From Metallyticus violacea (taxonomy: Eukaryota > Arthropoda > Insecta > Mantodea > Metallyticidae), in the NCBI GenBank assembly GCA_030762175.1, contig CM060842.1:70111501-70175500 (forward strand): a stretch of 64,000 bases of DNA. Direction: 5' to 3'. Made by a program: the position numbers and the translations under genes. The first letter of the stretch is position 1, and every line of letters starts with the position of its first letter. Shown here piece by piece: positions 24,610 through 38,309 of the stretch. The notes below the pieces were generated by a model. The model was not told the origin of the DNA. It did no database searches and saw only the letters and a program-made list of their open reading frames with translations.

Positions 24610-27150
24610 TAAAAAAAAAGTAATTCGTAAATAACTACAATATCACTATCCTGCAATTTATTATTATTGGCCGCTATCATGTGTGATATAAGAGCGTGCA
24701 ATGTATGTATTGAATATAAACAGTATTGTATATTAGTTTGTAATGTTATAGTTTATTACAAGTAAATGTTTGAAAAAACGAGCAAAGAAACTTTTATAAT
24801 GAATAACATTATAAACAGTTTCACAAGCTGTTTTTATAATGTTATCGTAAATTAATATTCAGTTGATGACAGCACTTTAGCAATGAAAACAATTTAATCT
24901 AAACGTGTGAAAGAAATTTATTATCAGTTTACTAGTGTTGTTTACTACATTATGGTGGAATAGAAACGTTTAAACGAATAGCAATCTTCTTCCAATTAAT
25001 TCCAAAATCTGCTACTCATTATTTCCAAGTAATTTGTTGGTTATTAGTATTAAGTTTTGTGGGTATTTGTACGCCATGCTTTATTATAGATGCATGATGA
25101 GATACGTTCTTTAATTCATACCCATATTCCCTAGAAAAATACAAAAAGAAGTTATGAGAACGCATTTCAAAATATTGGATATTATCATGACACCAAGAGA
25201 TCTTGCCCGGCGCCTCTACCAATGGATGCTGGCTCCCTTGTCTACGACATCGAAATATGGGGGACGTAGCCCTAAGCAGTTTACCTATCTGAAAAGTTGC
25301 ATAGTTGTTACACGTTAGCTAGGCAAGCATTATGAGAGGGATTTTGTTAAATCACACACCTATCATTCACTAAGTCACTTTAAAATAAATATCCCAACAT
25401 TCTAATTCAAAATGAGAAAATACAATGACGTCTACCTGATGTGAAATCCTACATTGTAGTGAGTTGGCTCCGACGAGAGTGAAGAGGTGTGGATGACACA
25501 CCTGGTGTTTGCGTCTGACTGACGCTTTCTTGTTTCCCAGGCTTTCCTAAGAATCATCATACAACAAATAACTGCTCCCTTTTCGAATTTTTTCCCGATG
25601 CTGTTGACAGTCATTTCAAAATACCTAATGACTCCATTCATTAATATTCAGTCAACAAAACCACAACAGGCTAAACAATGTGCTTTGTGGCACCAAGAAA
25701 ATTTTCTTTCATTGGCAGAGAATGTTTTATTTAAGACGGAAAGTTGTTTTATAATGTTCAACTTAAACTGAAATGGCATCAAAATTCTAGATATTAATAA
25801 ATCATTTTTGAGGGGAAAGTATTATACATCTTAAACATATTCTATTTTTAGAATCGTGATCTGTTATCTGAACATGATTAGTGCATTTGAAAGTTATTTG
25901 GCTAAATCGCCTATTTAAGGAAGTACATATCCCTTTAGAGGTCGAGCGAAACATTTTTTATGTTTTTTCCACGTTAATTTGGGGGGAAAAATTCAGCTTC
26001 GTGTAACTGAAAAACGTTTATCTAAAAATTTCTGAGAATTATTTCGTGTTGTCTCTGATTGTTTATCCTAGTAGTGTGGCTAACCTATAAGAAGTGTGAT
26101 AGGCCTAGTACAAACAGAATGAATTATCTTATTGATTTTAAAATTAAAAGTACTATGATTAGTTTTTTTAATGTTTTGGTGAAGATGGATAAATGGCAGT
26201 TGCAATATTGCAAGAAAAAAGTGAAAGGTAATCGATGCAGCAAAAGTTGTTGAAAGAATAACTATTAACTATTATTAGAATAGTTAATAGTTAATAGAAA
26301 CTATTAGAATCACATAACTATTATTAGGACTGCGACTATTATATCAGTCTATAATGAATAGACATAGATATTCTTATTCTATATCTCGTAATTTGTATTA
26401 TGTTAAGTAGAAGTTTTTCAAAGACGTTCAGATTTTCCAAAAATATCCCTAGATTTGAACATTTTAATTTTGGAGATCCCGTTTGTAGATTTAAATGGCA
26501 CCTTTATAGTAAAGAAACAGTTTTTTTTAAAGAAATTAAATCTTTGGAATTTGGTAAATGCCTGTGTAACGCAAATGTAACAATAAATATTTTGAAAACT
26601 AATAATTTAAACATTTCATGATAAATGAGAATATTGTTTATTTTGTATTAAAGAGCAAGGTTTTAAACATTAAGTACAAAAAAGTAATTTTAATAGCTCA
26701 TATAGAAACGTAGAAAGAAAATGTGAAAGCACATACATTTTTGGGCATCAAAGGTTTATATATTCGGTTAAATACATTTTATAAGGTTTAAGGCACATGT
26801 GATGCCTGCAAATAGCAGAAATCGCCTAAGAATATTTTGACATTTTAGAATGCCCAACAGAACACCGAAGCAAGCGAAGTTTATCTTAAAGTGTGACATA
26901 GAAATAAAAATGTGTTATTGATTTCCAGCATGACTCTAGTAGTAGATTTCATCAAAAAGGATGACTATAAAAGTTATAAAGTATTTCTACGTGACTCATG
27001 AATCTCATCAAATGAATAAGACTTATTTATTTTAAATAAATTGTATATTGTCGTCTTGAGAAAGGCATTGTATTTCTATGACAGGTTTATGTTAGAGTAG
27101 ACAATGCAATAACTGCCTATATATGTATAAAATCTTATTTAAAATTGTTC
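24610..27150. other. AT-rich intron, no recognised element
   Basis: I see no assignable gene or mobile element. A short palindromic run of ctattaacta/tagttaatag units lies at about 26260-26310. Open frames at 25019-25222, 25432-25641, 26059-26253 and 26400-26621 are AT-driven with no motif. Confidence 0.45.
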
Positions 27151-27159
27151 AAATGTGTT

Positions 27160-27572
27160 TTTTGCACACAAGCCATATCTGAGAAGGTTTGGATTTAGTC
27201 AGATACAAAAAAAAAAAAATGGAGATCATTGCCGGGGCTCGAACCATGGATCTATGGGCATGCTGTGCCGACCCGCTTATTTGAGCTACTGGGGTGGTTA
27301 AGAACTCCACCTCCCCATCTGAGTCTCTATATACCCTGGAAACCTCTAGGATTATATCATTACAGAGATTTCATACTTAAGAGGTGACTCGAAATTTTCC
27401 AGCACATATTACCAGCCTCATAGTTAACCTATTACGGTTAATTTATATAAGGAAATTGTTTTCACTCTTGCCATGTGTAGGACATAAGTTGGAAATTAAG
27501 AATCACTGAAAAATTCTGATCACGGCCGGGATTCGAAGCAAGGAGACTTCTGGCTTGACGCTCGCCAATTTA

Positions 27573-27604
<32 letters not shown>

Positions 27605-28690
27605 TTAGGATAATGATAAGACTGGGCAGGTTAGGGAAGGAGTTGCGCGGTCCCACATAAAACACCTCGTTATTTAACGGCAAAGGTAGGAGCTGCCGCC
27701 TAATTACCGGGAACGGGTGTGGAGTTTGCCTTATGTCACACATGGCCAGGGCCCTGGGTGACAGCAGGGTGATCGATGGTGAGGGTGAAGGAGTATTCGG
27801 AGAGTAATTTGTTTAATCATAAAATTTAAATTGTGGAATTGTTGAATGTTGTTTTGGCGTGTTAATCGGCTGTATTTCGAGTACGCAGAAAACTTGTGGT
27901 GCTCATCTATGGAGATTACTTGCAGTGCCTGGAGCTGGCAATGAAGTCGTTGGGGATGAAGAGATGAGATTGTCACTAATTATGTTATGTAGTCGATGAA
28001 CGTTTTGGAATTCTTGGCTGCTGTTTCTCATGCGGACTTGAGGTCCTGACATTTTTGGATAAGACTGGAGAATGAACTTGAGAGTGAATAACGCTTCTTC
28101 TAACCGGTCGAGGAGTGAGGAAAGAAGTTTCAATGCTCATTTAGGGTAGTGGTGTGTCCGGTCTTGTAGTTGCCTGATCAGTTCAGACAAGTCGGAGAGC
28201 TACCGCGTCCTCCTCCAAACAAAGAACCACGAAATTCAGTCTGATTCCTATATACCCCGGATATCTCTCTTAACGTTTCTCTACTATGAGAGAGGAATTT
28301 CTTAGAGGCGACTCATAATGCTACGAATACTTATAACTCAAGACTTCTGATTTAACCACCAATCACCATGAGCCTAATTTTTCAAGCCTGATTCCTAATT
28401 TCCAACTTATGACCTACATATGGCTAACATTAAAGAACAATTTACATATATAAATGTACTCCCATGTAGTTGGTATCCGGGATATATAAAATCTGATAAG
28501 AGAGGTTCGTGTTTCCATGCTTGGAGGAAAACACGATAGTTCAGTCTGTTAGAGCTCAGCCCTGAAGGCTGAAGATCCGTGCTTCGAATACCGACCGTGA
28601 ACCGAATTTTTGAAGCCTGGTTCTTTATTTCCAGTGTTAAGTTGTTTGAATTTTTTTTCACACGAGCCATTTGTTAGGCTAAGATTTGGA
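27160..28690. repeat. Cluster of tRNA-like SINE relics and an ATT microsatellite
   Basis: Three tRNA-like remnants are visible. At about 27222-27300 the minus strand carries a B-box (GGTTCGAGCCCC) after TAGCTCAAATAAGCGGG. At about 27505-27550 the minus strand carries a degenerate B-box (GCTTCGAATCCC). At about 28545-28620 the plus strand has GTTAGAGCTCAGCCC and GTGCTTCGAATACC. Body fragments such as aatttttgaagcctggttc recur in both orientations. An (ATT)n run lies at 27572-27604. The composite suggests repeated SINE insertion into one place. Boundaries are approximate. Confidence 0.6.
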
Positions 28691-28699
28691 ATCATGATC

Positions 28700-30100
28700 A
28701 GAAATTTTCCTAACCATTTACAGATAGGCACTTATGATGTAAATTTCGAATTGAAGTTTTCAACTATCTAATTACTTTTTTCTGTATTCAAAATAATGAT
28801 AATGTCAAGGAAATAACCTATAATAGACAAGACTATATCTGAAACACTGAGCTTCTAACTCTCTAGCTTAAACAATTTTAGACGACTGGATCTTTGTTGT
28901 AACCTTCTACAGAACATGCTGAAAACATATTAATGAGTATAATTCTCGAAAACCTCTATTTATACCGGTGCTTGGAAGTTTATAAATGTGCTTATTATTT
29001 TGTTTTAGCTCCAGAGACACAACTCGCTTACAATGACGTTTTAAATGTAACAACTTTACTGAAAAGATTATGTGTGTTAAAACTAATGGCATAGAAAATG
29101 AAATGTAATAGTAATGAATTTTTACTGGAAGTAGAGATAAAATAATTTTTCACAGTGCATATCTCTCGTCAAATAACATTCATATGATCAAGCAATTAAA
29201 ACAGTGCAACTTATAGTCATTTGGATCACGGGGAAGTGTCATGAAGAGAAATCCCGGTGAGGAATTTTGCCTTAGCAGGCTCCCAGTAAGCTAATGAACG
29301 TTTGAACACAATTTAATGAACGGAAATTAAATTTGGAGTCCCCTTGGGCTGAATGAGAAGGTAAATGAATATGTATATATGACAGGTATGCGTCCTGTGT
29401 ATAGCCTCTCAGAAAGGCTACGATGTAATATCACTACTCTGCATGTTTCATGGCAAGCAAATTGAATTAATACGGTTAATAGTTTAGCACACTTGTTTGA
29501 TAATACTAAATATTCTACAATTTAGAAACCAATACTACAATTTTAATTGCAATTATTAATAGACATTTAAATAAAAACTTGTAGCGTTCTAAATACATTA
29601 ATTAGAATGAACTCGAATCTGAAGTACAAGGCAAACCGACCGTTCACATAAATCATTTCCGTGCCGAGATCTTCAAATACTAACTTAAGCGGAAAAGCAA
29701 ACTGAATTTTGGAAAGAAAACGTTATAGAACTGAATTGGTTTAAAATGGACAAAATATTTGCTTTTAAGGAAATTTTAGCAAAGACTATAAGAATTTAGG
29801 ACAGATTTTGATTAAAGTAAAAAATAAATGGAAATTGTTTGTGAAAAGATAGAAAGAATAATAAAAGTCTCTCTAATCTTTTTTGTCCTAATTATGTACT
29901 AAATTCTATTTTTATATAATTGGCTAAAGGATAAGGACTTAAGGAAAAGTTTGAAGCAGAAGAACATTAGAATGAGCTTTGTAAATTTTAAATCATTAAT
30001 AATTATAATTATTATTTAACTTTGTTACTATTTATGAATGCTTATACGGCTTGTATTCGAAAATGTAATAAATGAGTCATAATGAAAATGGCTGGGGCTA
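28700..30100. other. Intron, no recognised element
   Basis: Nothing assignable was seen except a faint antisense B-box-like sequence (ggggctagaacc) at about 30093, perhaps the edge of another SINE relic. Confidence 0.45.
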
Positions 30101-30109
30101 GAACCAGGC

Positions 30110-30900
30110 GGAGGTGCTTTTACAAACGTTATCTCTCAAATGTGGGTTGGAAAGTTTCTGGCCTGACAGGTAAGAGAACGTTGTATCGGGCTGAAATTTT
30201 ATGTGCGTTCAGCTTTGTCTCTCTGCACTTTTTCAGGCAGTATTAATGGTCTGCCCTTTGGACAGGGAATTGGTGTCATGACTCCCTGACCGAACGTTCT
30301 TTGAAAAAGGAGATTCTTTCTGCTTCCACTGTTTTGTCTCTGGATCAAAGTGATGACACACGTCTCATCCTAGGTCACCGGCCTGCTCAGTAAATTTTCC
30401 CTGTCTGCACGCTTGACAGAACCATTCAGTTGCTTTTTTTTTTTTTTTTTGTCTACCATCAAATATTTGGCAACACAATGTGCATGACCAGATGCCCATG
30501 AATGATACGTGCACGCGTTCCTTCGAGAGGCCCAGACTGTTGCGACGATTTGCGGATTCATGATCCGTTCATGTCATGCGCTTTCGTGATGTTCTGGTTT
30601 ATGGAAGCACTTTTCCAACGTCCTGCACACGGCTCTACATTAAGGATCTGTCATCCACGTTAAATTTATTCATCTGCTTTTTATAGCCGCATTCGGCGGG
30701 ACAAAGTTCTGCAAGGTACTTTGCACGTTGTCCAACCTTTCCGAAAGAGGTAACCAATCACTACACGTCGGCAGTGCGCTGCTTCATCTCCATCTGCATC
30801 AGAATTCCACCTACAAATAAGACTAATGCAACACTAAACATGTCCTGTAATATACAACAGAACTACTCCTTTTCAAACTTTTTCCAGCCAACCCTCATAG
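30110..30900 (-). mobile_element. mariner-like transposase relic
   Basis: On the minus strand, around 30200-30380, the sequence reads VTWDETCVITLIQRQNSGSR and, after shifts, FQRTFGQGVMT. This resembles the mariner stretch W-DETWV-H..PE.K..S..W. The region further right continues as degraded frames. A T17 tract lies at about 30435-30451. The fragment is decayed and its limits are approximate. Confidence 0.55.
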
Positions 30901-30909
30901 CACTCAATA

Positions 30910-31680
30910 AATTCAAATATTCAACATTACTAAGGAAGAAACCATCATAGATTTGTCTAATTTAAATAGATCATAAATATATCTGTACACGTGTTCAGCT
31001 AACGAAGCAATTATGCCCCTTTTTTTGACATCTGCACAAAAGGCGCACTGCCTATTGATATATTGCATAGAGAAACCAAGAAATACCAGGTGAAGGGACT
31101 GCTATTCCTCAGAAAATTCAGCAGCAGCCAAATAACAATTTAACAAAGTGAAGTTTTATAATGCAATGAGCATCATCCTGAGTAGAAAAAATAAATAAAC
31201 TAGATGATTGCATTAACATATGTTTGTCTCTCTTGTATTTATTTCTCATTAGCCAACAAGTTGGCCAATAAATGCATTGCTTTCAAATGGACTTCATATC
31301 TCGGCCAGAGGGGCGGCTCTCAGCTGGATGAATCGGATAAACGCACACTATCCCTCAATTCAAGTGCATTTTCTCATTCAAAATACAGTTGTGGATTCGA
31401 TGTCCTTGTGCCATCGTTAGACGTTGAAGAAAGTTTATATACACATGCATTAGTTCTCTTGAAATCGTTGCAAGTATATTATTTCAGTTCATGCAATGTA
31501 TGTGAGTTGTTGCGATGTACTTCAGTTTTCAAATACCCCATATGGTAAGATCTGGGGATTGCGCTGGCCATAATCCGTTACTAATGACCCAATCCTTAAA
31601 ATGTTTTTAAAGGTAATTACAGATAAGTTATGTGCACCGTAACAGAGTGTTGTTGAAAAAATGTACGTTTACATTCAGTG
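30910..31680. other. Intron, no recognised element
   Basis: A 114-codon plus-strand open frame at 31204-31548 has no recognisable domain and no exon-like context. I do not call it a gene. Confidence 0.4.
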
Positions 31681-31689
31681 GTCCATGAT

Positions 31690-32300
31690 TCTTCGAATAA
31701 AACTGCGATTCACAGTGTAATCCCTAAAATTCTGTATGCCTTCATTGCGCAAAGGTAAATTGATCTATTTTTGAAAGTGATAGTTTTAGTTTTGTTGACG
31801 TTCATGATCATTCCACCCTCTGATTTGTCGAGTCCTTTGTGTAGACTCTCAACAGATAATCAGATTAGTAAATCATCGCATATAGAAGAACTGAAAGCTT
31901 AATGTCGTTTATTTCTGGATCGTCCACTCTCCTCCGTAGGAGCAACTTATTGGTGATATCATCAATACACAAACTAAACAATAGAGGTGACAAAATACAT
32001 CCGTGCTTAACTTTCCTTGACGTTCCCCGACTCTCAGGCACAATTTTGGTACAGCTTGATGCAGAATCAAACATTTGCATATATTGCCATTAAAGCCTGG
32101 ATCATTTTACTCCAAATACCCTTAACGCCATATTTTCCCCGATAATACACTTCTTCCCATAGAGTCGAATTTTGAAATTAACAAAAGCTTTCCCCTTTTT
32201 CTTTTCAAACAGCTATTTATTACGGTGTCCGGTACGAAAATAATATCTACAGTTAAGTAACCTTCCCTAAAATCGGCTTGAAATTGTGACATTTTGTTAA
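31690..32300 (-). mobile_element. Non-LTR retrotransposon (LINE) reverse transcriptase relic
   Basis: The minus strand reads, across several frames, FQADFREGYLTVDIIF, then KVKHGCILSPLLFSLCIDDI and SVLLYAMIY, then ESTQRTRQI. These are the LINE reverse-transcriptase landmarks Q-GFR.G.STVD.IF, GV.QGC.LSPLLF.LYI.DI and LLYADD (the catalytic DD is degraded to AM here). Several stops and frame changes show it is dead. The C-terminal part and ends are not clear. Confidence 0.85.
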
Positions 32301-32309
32301 ATTGTTTAG

Positions 32310-32855
32310 ACCAGTTGCACTCATTATGTGTCCCGAAGGTTGTATGCGGCTCTTGAAGTAATTTTAGTTTAGTTATATTTGCTTATTAAATATATAAGAA
32401 ATTTTAGAAAACTTTGGATATTCCTGTATCATTTGGCGGACAGTTTTAATTTTTCCATTGTTGTCTAAAGCTTTAATAATGAAATGTAATCTTCCTTGGA
32501 TTCAAACAAAGAATAAGCTACTGAATTTAACATACTCTCTGTTTACTTCATTGCGATTTGTTGAAGTACAAGTTTAGTTATTTCTCGTGTTTCTCCAAAA
32601 AGAAAAAAGAGAAAATTGGGAGAGGAAGGAAAGGTCTTCCAAAGTAGTTGGGAGCATAATTATTTCTTCATTCCTGCGAAAAAGACAGGCATTGTCATGT
32701 GTTTATTATATCTTGACATAGTACAAGGTGGCAAATGTTTTAATTGTAATAGGTAACATCCGTGTATGCAAATTTTGACAGCAATATCCAAAAGATTCTA
32801 ATTTGAATAAAGAAAAATTAAAAATATTTAAAATGTCAAAAGTGTCTGAATAAAA
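32310..32855. other. Intron, no recognised element
   Basis: Nothing assignable was seen between the LINE relic and the hAT-like relic. The N-terminal end of the hAT-like element may reach into this stretch. Confidence 0.4.
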
Positions 32856-32859
32856 AATT

Positions 32860-34060
32860 ATGTATACTACAGTAACAAAATCATCGTATCAAGTAGCAAA
32901 ATTTTAGCACTTAAAGTGAAACTGTTTGGAGGTGCAGAGATTTTGAAAGAGTGTTTTCTAACCGTAAGTGGCACATTACCTTCTAAATATCCAAATGCAA
33001 TTCAGATAAAAGGCTACATGCAGAAAATGCAACTTTCAACTCTACTTATGTTAGGAAAGCTAATGAAATATCGGAATAGATGTTGCTTTGCACTCTGCAA
33101 GAAATTAGTTAATTTCATTACGTCTCGTGAACTAAAGCATAGCAATTCATAGAATTTCTTAAAGATTTAACTCACAACTTGGCGGTAATGCGTATTATTG
33201 CAGCAAGGTGGTTAAGGTAAAGGAAGAGATTTATAACAAGTTTTTAACCTTCGCCATAAAATAAAACTGTTTTTATGTGAACGACATAAGGAATACCCTG
33301 AAGTAGACTTTTTCCATGGTGGTTAAATATTACCCTCCTAGTTGATATAATAGGAACCCTGAATGATATCCATATTTGAATTCAAGATAAAATCAAACTT
33401 ATTACTCAGATGACAAGTACAATTTTTTTTTCTTTGGGACAAAATTTGAAAATATACACAGAAGAACTGAGTAATAACTCTAAGGATTTAATTTTGGAAA
33501 GTATTTATTAAGAAATTTAAACATTTTTGTCTTTTTTAATTGGTTTCTCATGCTTTCGCATCTTATTCAAGAAAACTCCGAGGAAGAAATAAACTTGATA
33601 CACTTTATAGAACTGGTCACTGTACTTCGGCCATTATTTCAGCGTGAAATATGATAATTTTCGAAAGTTTCGAATCCCATTTTGATCAGCCAAAAATTCT
33701 TGATCAGCAACAACAGCATATGTAACTAAATTGTCAATTTTTGGACCTGAGATTAGAAATTTGAAAAATGAACTTATGGATCTCTAGCTGGATTCAGAAC
33801 TAGAAGATATTTTTCAAGAGGAAGAAAAATTAATTCAATTTTAGAGTTTTGGAATATAATTCCAGAAAAACAGTTCGGAGACTTGGTGTAATGTACATAT
33901 AAAAATGTTGTGTGTACATTTGTTCAATGACTTTCAGCAAGATAAAGTTCATCAAGGGTATACATAGATCTCGCTGTACAATGACAAGTTGGAAAACCTG
34001 CTGAGGGCATCTATTACAAATCAATCAGCTCATATTGATAATAATGTGCAAGAGAGTAGC
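32860..34060 (+). mobile_element. hAT-superfamily transposase relic (GTF2IRD2/ZBED-like type)
   Basis: The plus strand reads SYQVAKILALKVKLFGGAEILKECF in pieces, followed by SGTLPSKYPNAIQIKG and KLVNFITSRELKHSN. After shifts a RWLR-like stretch appears (about 33200). These resemble hAT-derived proteins with SY.VA..IAK...F..GE.IKEC, then VNFIKSR.L..R.F and TEVRWLS. Further right, a patch resembling LNDIH-IQDK-KLI and EFWNIIPE fits the later part of such proteins. Many stops show a relic. The superfamily call is from pattern recognition only. Confidence 0.6.
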
Positions 34061-34069
34061 AGAGTTCAA

Positions 34070-36780
34070 TCTTAAACTCAAATTAACAGCAGTAGTGTAC
34101 ATAAAAATAGGTTATTTCATTTTTTTTTTTTTTTTTTTAGAAATAACTGTCCCGCATTTATGACATAGTAGTAGTAGGAGTAGGAGTAACACAAAAATTA
34201 AATGTTAATATAAATTTAATCATAATGAATTGGTAAAAAAAATGAATGTTTAAACTTGCAAGTTATTAACCCTATTGTACTAAGAAATCATGATGCGGTC
34301 ATGCACAATTCTACAGAACACTTTTCCCAGTATCGAAAGCAATGATATACCTCTATAATTATCCGAAACATTGACTCCTCCTTTTCCTTTATATAGCGTT
34401 TGACTAATAACCAGGAATCAACGGTAATACCTACTTTTTTATATAAAAAAAAGTATTTTGGTTCAAGACATCACTACAGTGAAAACAGTTTAAAAGTCCC
34501 GCAATTAGATCGGCTTACCCCAACCGTTGAGGTACCCCACTCCTTCCTCTCTTCCAGTAAGTTGCGAGCGCGATTTTACATTTGAGCAGCAGTGTTATGC
34601 AGTCGAGAGGAAGACTTCATTAAATAGTACTATAGCAAACAATGATGAGATATTCACTGGGTCATTATAGTATGTTCATCAGGTCCGGATGTTGTGTAAC
34701 AGAACAGAAGGCATTTAGACACACATTTCCTGGCAGCGGTTCCAACATGAAAAACATTCAAGTTAGTACAGAATTTTAATGAAACAGCTTCTATCGCTGA
34801 CCGAAGCTCACAGAAGAAAACCTTAATTAAATAAGAGCTTCCATTAAAGTACTGTTCATTCCGTAGTTCTTAGTTGGTGATTTTTATCTTGGGGCACTTT
34901 GAAAAATAGAGTATATTCAATTAACCTTTGCACACTGGAGGGACTTAAACTTTCAATGCACAGTTAGGTTCATTTGTGTTGGGAAACTTTGCTCGCCTGT
35001 GATAATTTCCTAAAGAAGTTGTGGATTGTGTGGCAGAGAAAATGTGCAACATTTCCAGTACCTCTGTAGGGAGAGTGATAGAAATTTGTATCCGTTTTAA
35101 ATCGGTGAAGCGCGAGCACCGGGAGTCTATGCAAGAAAATACCGCCGGCAATTTCAGGTCTAATTATATATTGGGGTTTTTAATTGCTCTCGGTGTTCTT
35201 TCAAGATAATTTATTTTAAATATCTTCTCTACAAAAAGTGAATTAAATTTCAATACAGTAAATTAGTTGTTTAATATCAACGGTTTCATTAAAGAACTTT
35301 TATTTTCATTCAACATGGTATGAGTACCTTGTTTTATATAGAAAGGGAAAAACTGCTGTTTTAAAAATTAATATAAAGAATAATAACATATAATTTTTAA
35401 ATAAAAAGCATAATTCACAGTGAAATAGCTATAAATCTGGCTGTCCTAATTATTTCTGTCGACAGTAATCATGTAATAATTTTACTTCTCGCTGCAAGTT
35501 TGGCGCGCTAACCTTCACAAATTCTCTTAAATAATACCTCCATTGTCGCTGCTTTTTCATGCATGTGAACTTCGCTTTTTGAAGCTCGTACATTGGAAAT
35601 AATATACTGACCATAGAACCGGCGTGATTGTGAGAAAGAAAGAGAGGTGCGATGCTTGAAATTTCACACAGGTGCTGCCATTTATTTTCGTAGCACAAGT
35701 TGTGTGGCGGTAGGCTTTGTCAGGTAATACCCATCCCGAAGAATGATGTACGGGTCGAGACGAAGCGGGCTACTGTCGTTGCCCATGGTCAATTGTGATT
35801 TACGACATGGTGGAAGCAAATAACGAATGTGACTTCCAATAGCTGAGGTAGGTCACTTGATGGCTCAGAAAGTCTCTAGTTTGAAATTCTCGAAGTCGGT
35901 AAAAACATGATCCAATTGTAAAATAGGGTTGCCACACGTATTACCCTTTATTTTCTGTGTAACACAAATTAAAGTTAACTGTTAGAAATATTTAATATTG
36001 GCTATAATTTCAATAATTAGTTAATATAAATGCCGATAATAAACTAATAACAACTATGATTTTCACTGAATTATAAAAGTGAAAGTTTAATATATAGAGT
36101 AGCTTATTAAGTGCTTTATATTGTTATTCTAAAGTCAGTTTTCACTTTCAAATGGCCATGGCTATGGCAAATGTTAGGTTCTGCAAAAATGAAAACATAA
36201 TTGTAAATAAATTGACATTTTACTATAAAAATAAAGGTTAAATATGGCCACCACCCTGTTGTCAGTAAGAAATAGTCCTCAATAGTAGAGATCTACTAAG
36301 AAATATCCTTGCTTTCAGGTAACCCCTAGTCAGCAGTCATTCGAATTCATATCGGTGACCTAGAGGCAACTGTTCGGAAAATGCCTATTAAATACACGAT
36401 CACCAAATGTGTTACTTAATAGCGTTTTTTAAGTAGTTTTAAAGGGACTCGTGTTTGATGATGCTCAAAATGCCATGCTATGCAACCCAAACAGATAGCT
36501 CTAGCCGACTTTATAGTCATCGCTAAGCTAAAATGCATCAATGAGTTTATAGCCCAAGGATGTACATTGTACAAGTAGGTACGTGTAGCTATATTAGATT
36601 TACAATAATGTTGCTCTGTTTTGGCACTAGAAGCATAATTTAAATAAAACAACCGAGCGAGCTATTCCATTGGTAGCATAGACTCGGATTCGAAAGGTCC
36701 CGGAAACGGCCAATCTTGAAATTTTTGACGGTTTCTTTCAGTCACGAAGGCTAAGGTCGAGTTATTTCTTCCTTAGTACG
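34070..36780. other. Intron, no firm element
   Basis: A poly-T tract lies at about 34120-34138 and a tag-rich simple repeat at about 34169-34188. At 34990-35170 (+) the peptide KEVVDCVAEKMCNIS-TSVGRVI vaguely resembles a helix-turn-helix of a transposon-encoded protein, but I cannot support it. The minus-strand frame at 35450-35698 has no motif. Confidence 0.4.
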
Positions 36781-36792
36781 AACCTCCAAAGA

Positions 36793-37092
36793 GAGTCGGT
36801 CCTGGTGGTGTAGTGGTTACCATACTTGTCTCCTAAACCCAAGATCGCGGGTTCGAACCCGGCCAGGACCGATGGATTTTTTCGGGCGTAAAAATCCTAA
36901 GTATGGCTTCCTTCGGAAGGGAAGTAAAGCCGTGGGTCCCGTGTCTTACATTTACGGCACGAAAAAGAACCTCAAGCCTGAAAGAGAGGCCTCTGAGCAA
37001 AATTTGTCGGCCGTTTCACGCCCCGAGTTGAATGGGACGCTGATGACCTGAGCTGTTAAAGAGCGTCCATAAATAAATCATTCAAAAAAAAA
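36793..37092 (+). repeat. tRNA-derived SINE, family A, copy 3 (best preserved)
   Basis: The tRNA-like head GGTCCTGG...CCAGGACC is intact in its acceptor-like pairing, with A-box TGGTGTAGTGG and a perfect B-box GGTTCGAACCC. The shared body follows (TTCGGAAGGGAAGTAAAGCC, GGGACGCTGATGACCTGAG), ending in AAATAAATCATTCAAAAAAA. A 9-bp target duplication (ctccaaaga) flanks it at 36784-36792 and 37093-37101. It is younger-looking than the copy at 15356. Confidence 0.92.
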
Positions 37093-37179
37093 CTCCAAAG
37101 AACCACTTTACAGTAAAGAGAGAAGCCGTTTACGTGACTTGATCGATAATATTACGAAAAGTAAAAGTAGAGGAAGCCT

Positions 37180-37330
37180 GATGTTACTTCAGGGTGGGTC
37201 AGGAGTTAACATTCGGGGGGTCCCGGATTGAAATCCCTTCTGGTCTTGGGTTTCTTCATGGTTTCCGCTAATAGTTTAGGCGCATGTTGGGATCTTTCGC
37301 TCTATCGTTTTATATAATCAATCCATTGGT
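37180..37330 (+). repeat. SINE-like fragment
   Basis: GTCCCGGATTGAAATCCC resembles a B-box with a T-stem, followed by a body with tttcttcatggtttccgctaa. The head is only partly recognisable. Confidence 0.45.
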
Positions 37331-37339
37331 TTTGTTACA

Positions 37340-38300
37340 AGTTAAGGTGGACTTGTGCGATGAAACAGTGACTTGCACTTTGGAAATGATTCTGCCTTTG
37401 TGTGAGGCATAGAAGTGATCCTTCTGAGAGGATTTAACTTGTTGAAAAGTAGAGGGACTCCTACGCGTCAGGAAACGGTGTTGAAGACCCCGTCTATGTC
37501 CGTATCTCGGCTAAGCGAAAATCACAAACTTTGATCCGGAAAGTGCTCATCAATTTTCAGTAGTTTTTTATAATCATACCCGGACTCTCACACTTATGTT
37601 GCCATGGACGTATTTTCATACTTAAAATGAAACCTGGACCTTTTCTTAAATGATATAACGTAGTTTTAGAAACAAGAAAATTTGGAAAACATTGTACGCC
37701 AATAATAAGAAATGTTATTTAAATATCAGAATTATTGTATGTCTGTTTCATATGTGCGTGATTGCGGTTTTAAAAATAGAATCTAATTTAGGATAAATAA
37801 TATTCTGAGAACTCTAATCCATGGGTTATTTTGTATCTTTAGAAATGAAGAATTGGCCGTTCTTATTAATGTTGGTGTTGACTTGTTTTGTTGTCATTAA
37901 TTTTATAAATGAGTATTTTATCAGACATGAACGGTCTTGCAACTGTGATGTACAATATATGCTATAACTGGAATATTAAATACTGCCATTTAGTACTTGT
38001 AGTTGTGCTGTGCAATATTCATGTGCAATTTAAGTATGCTGTACATTTCTTAGTTTTTGAAATTTACAAAACGTGCGAAGAAAAATGTAAGCAAAGTAAT
38101 AAACTTGATACTCTTTAAAATATTCACAGTATTAGCTATATATTATGCGAACTGAGTCTTCGAAGCTGCAAAGCCGTGATCCAATGGGATTCATCTCCTT
38201 TCTCTTCCCAGACGCTTCGTTCACGATTGCGGTGCACATCAAACCTTGGGTTTTAAAACATTGGGATTTTTCATATTTTAGTGATGATGTGTCTGATGCC
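37340..38300. other. Intron, no recognised element
   Basis: No motif was recognised. The open frame at 37909-38118 (+) has AT-driven composition. Confidence 0.4.
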
Positions 38301-38309
38301 GCCTGAAGC

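Noticed and set aside
31204..31548. 114-residue plus-strand open frame
   Set aside because: No motif, no exon context, and the composition does not differ from intron.
34990..35170. Possible HTH of a transposon-encoded protein
   Set aside because: Similarity is vague and confined to one short stretch; I cannot support a call.
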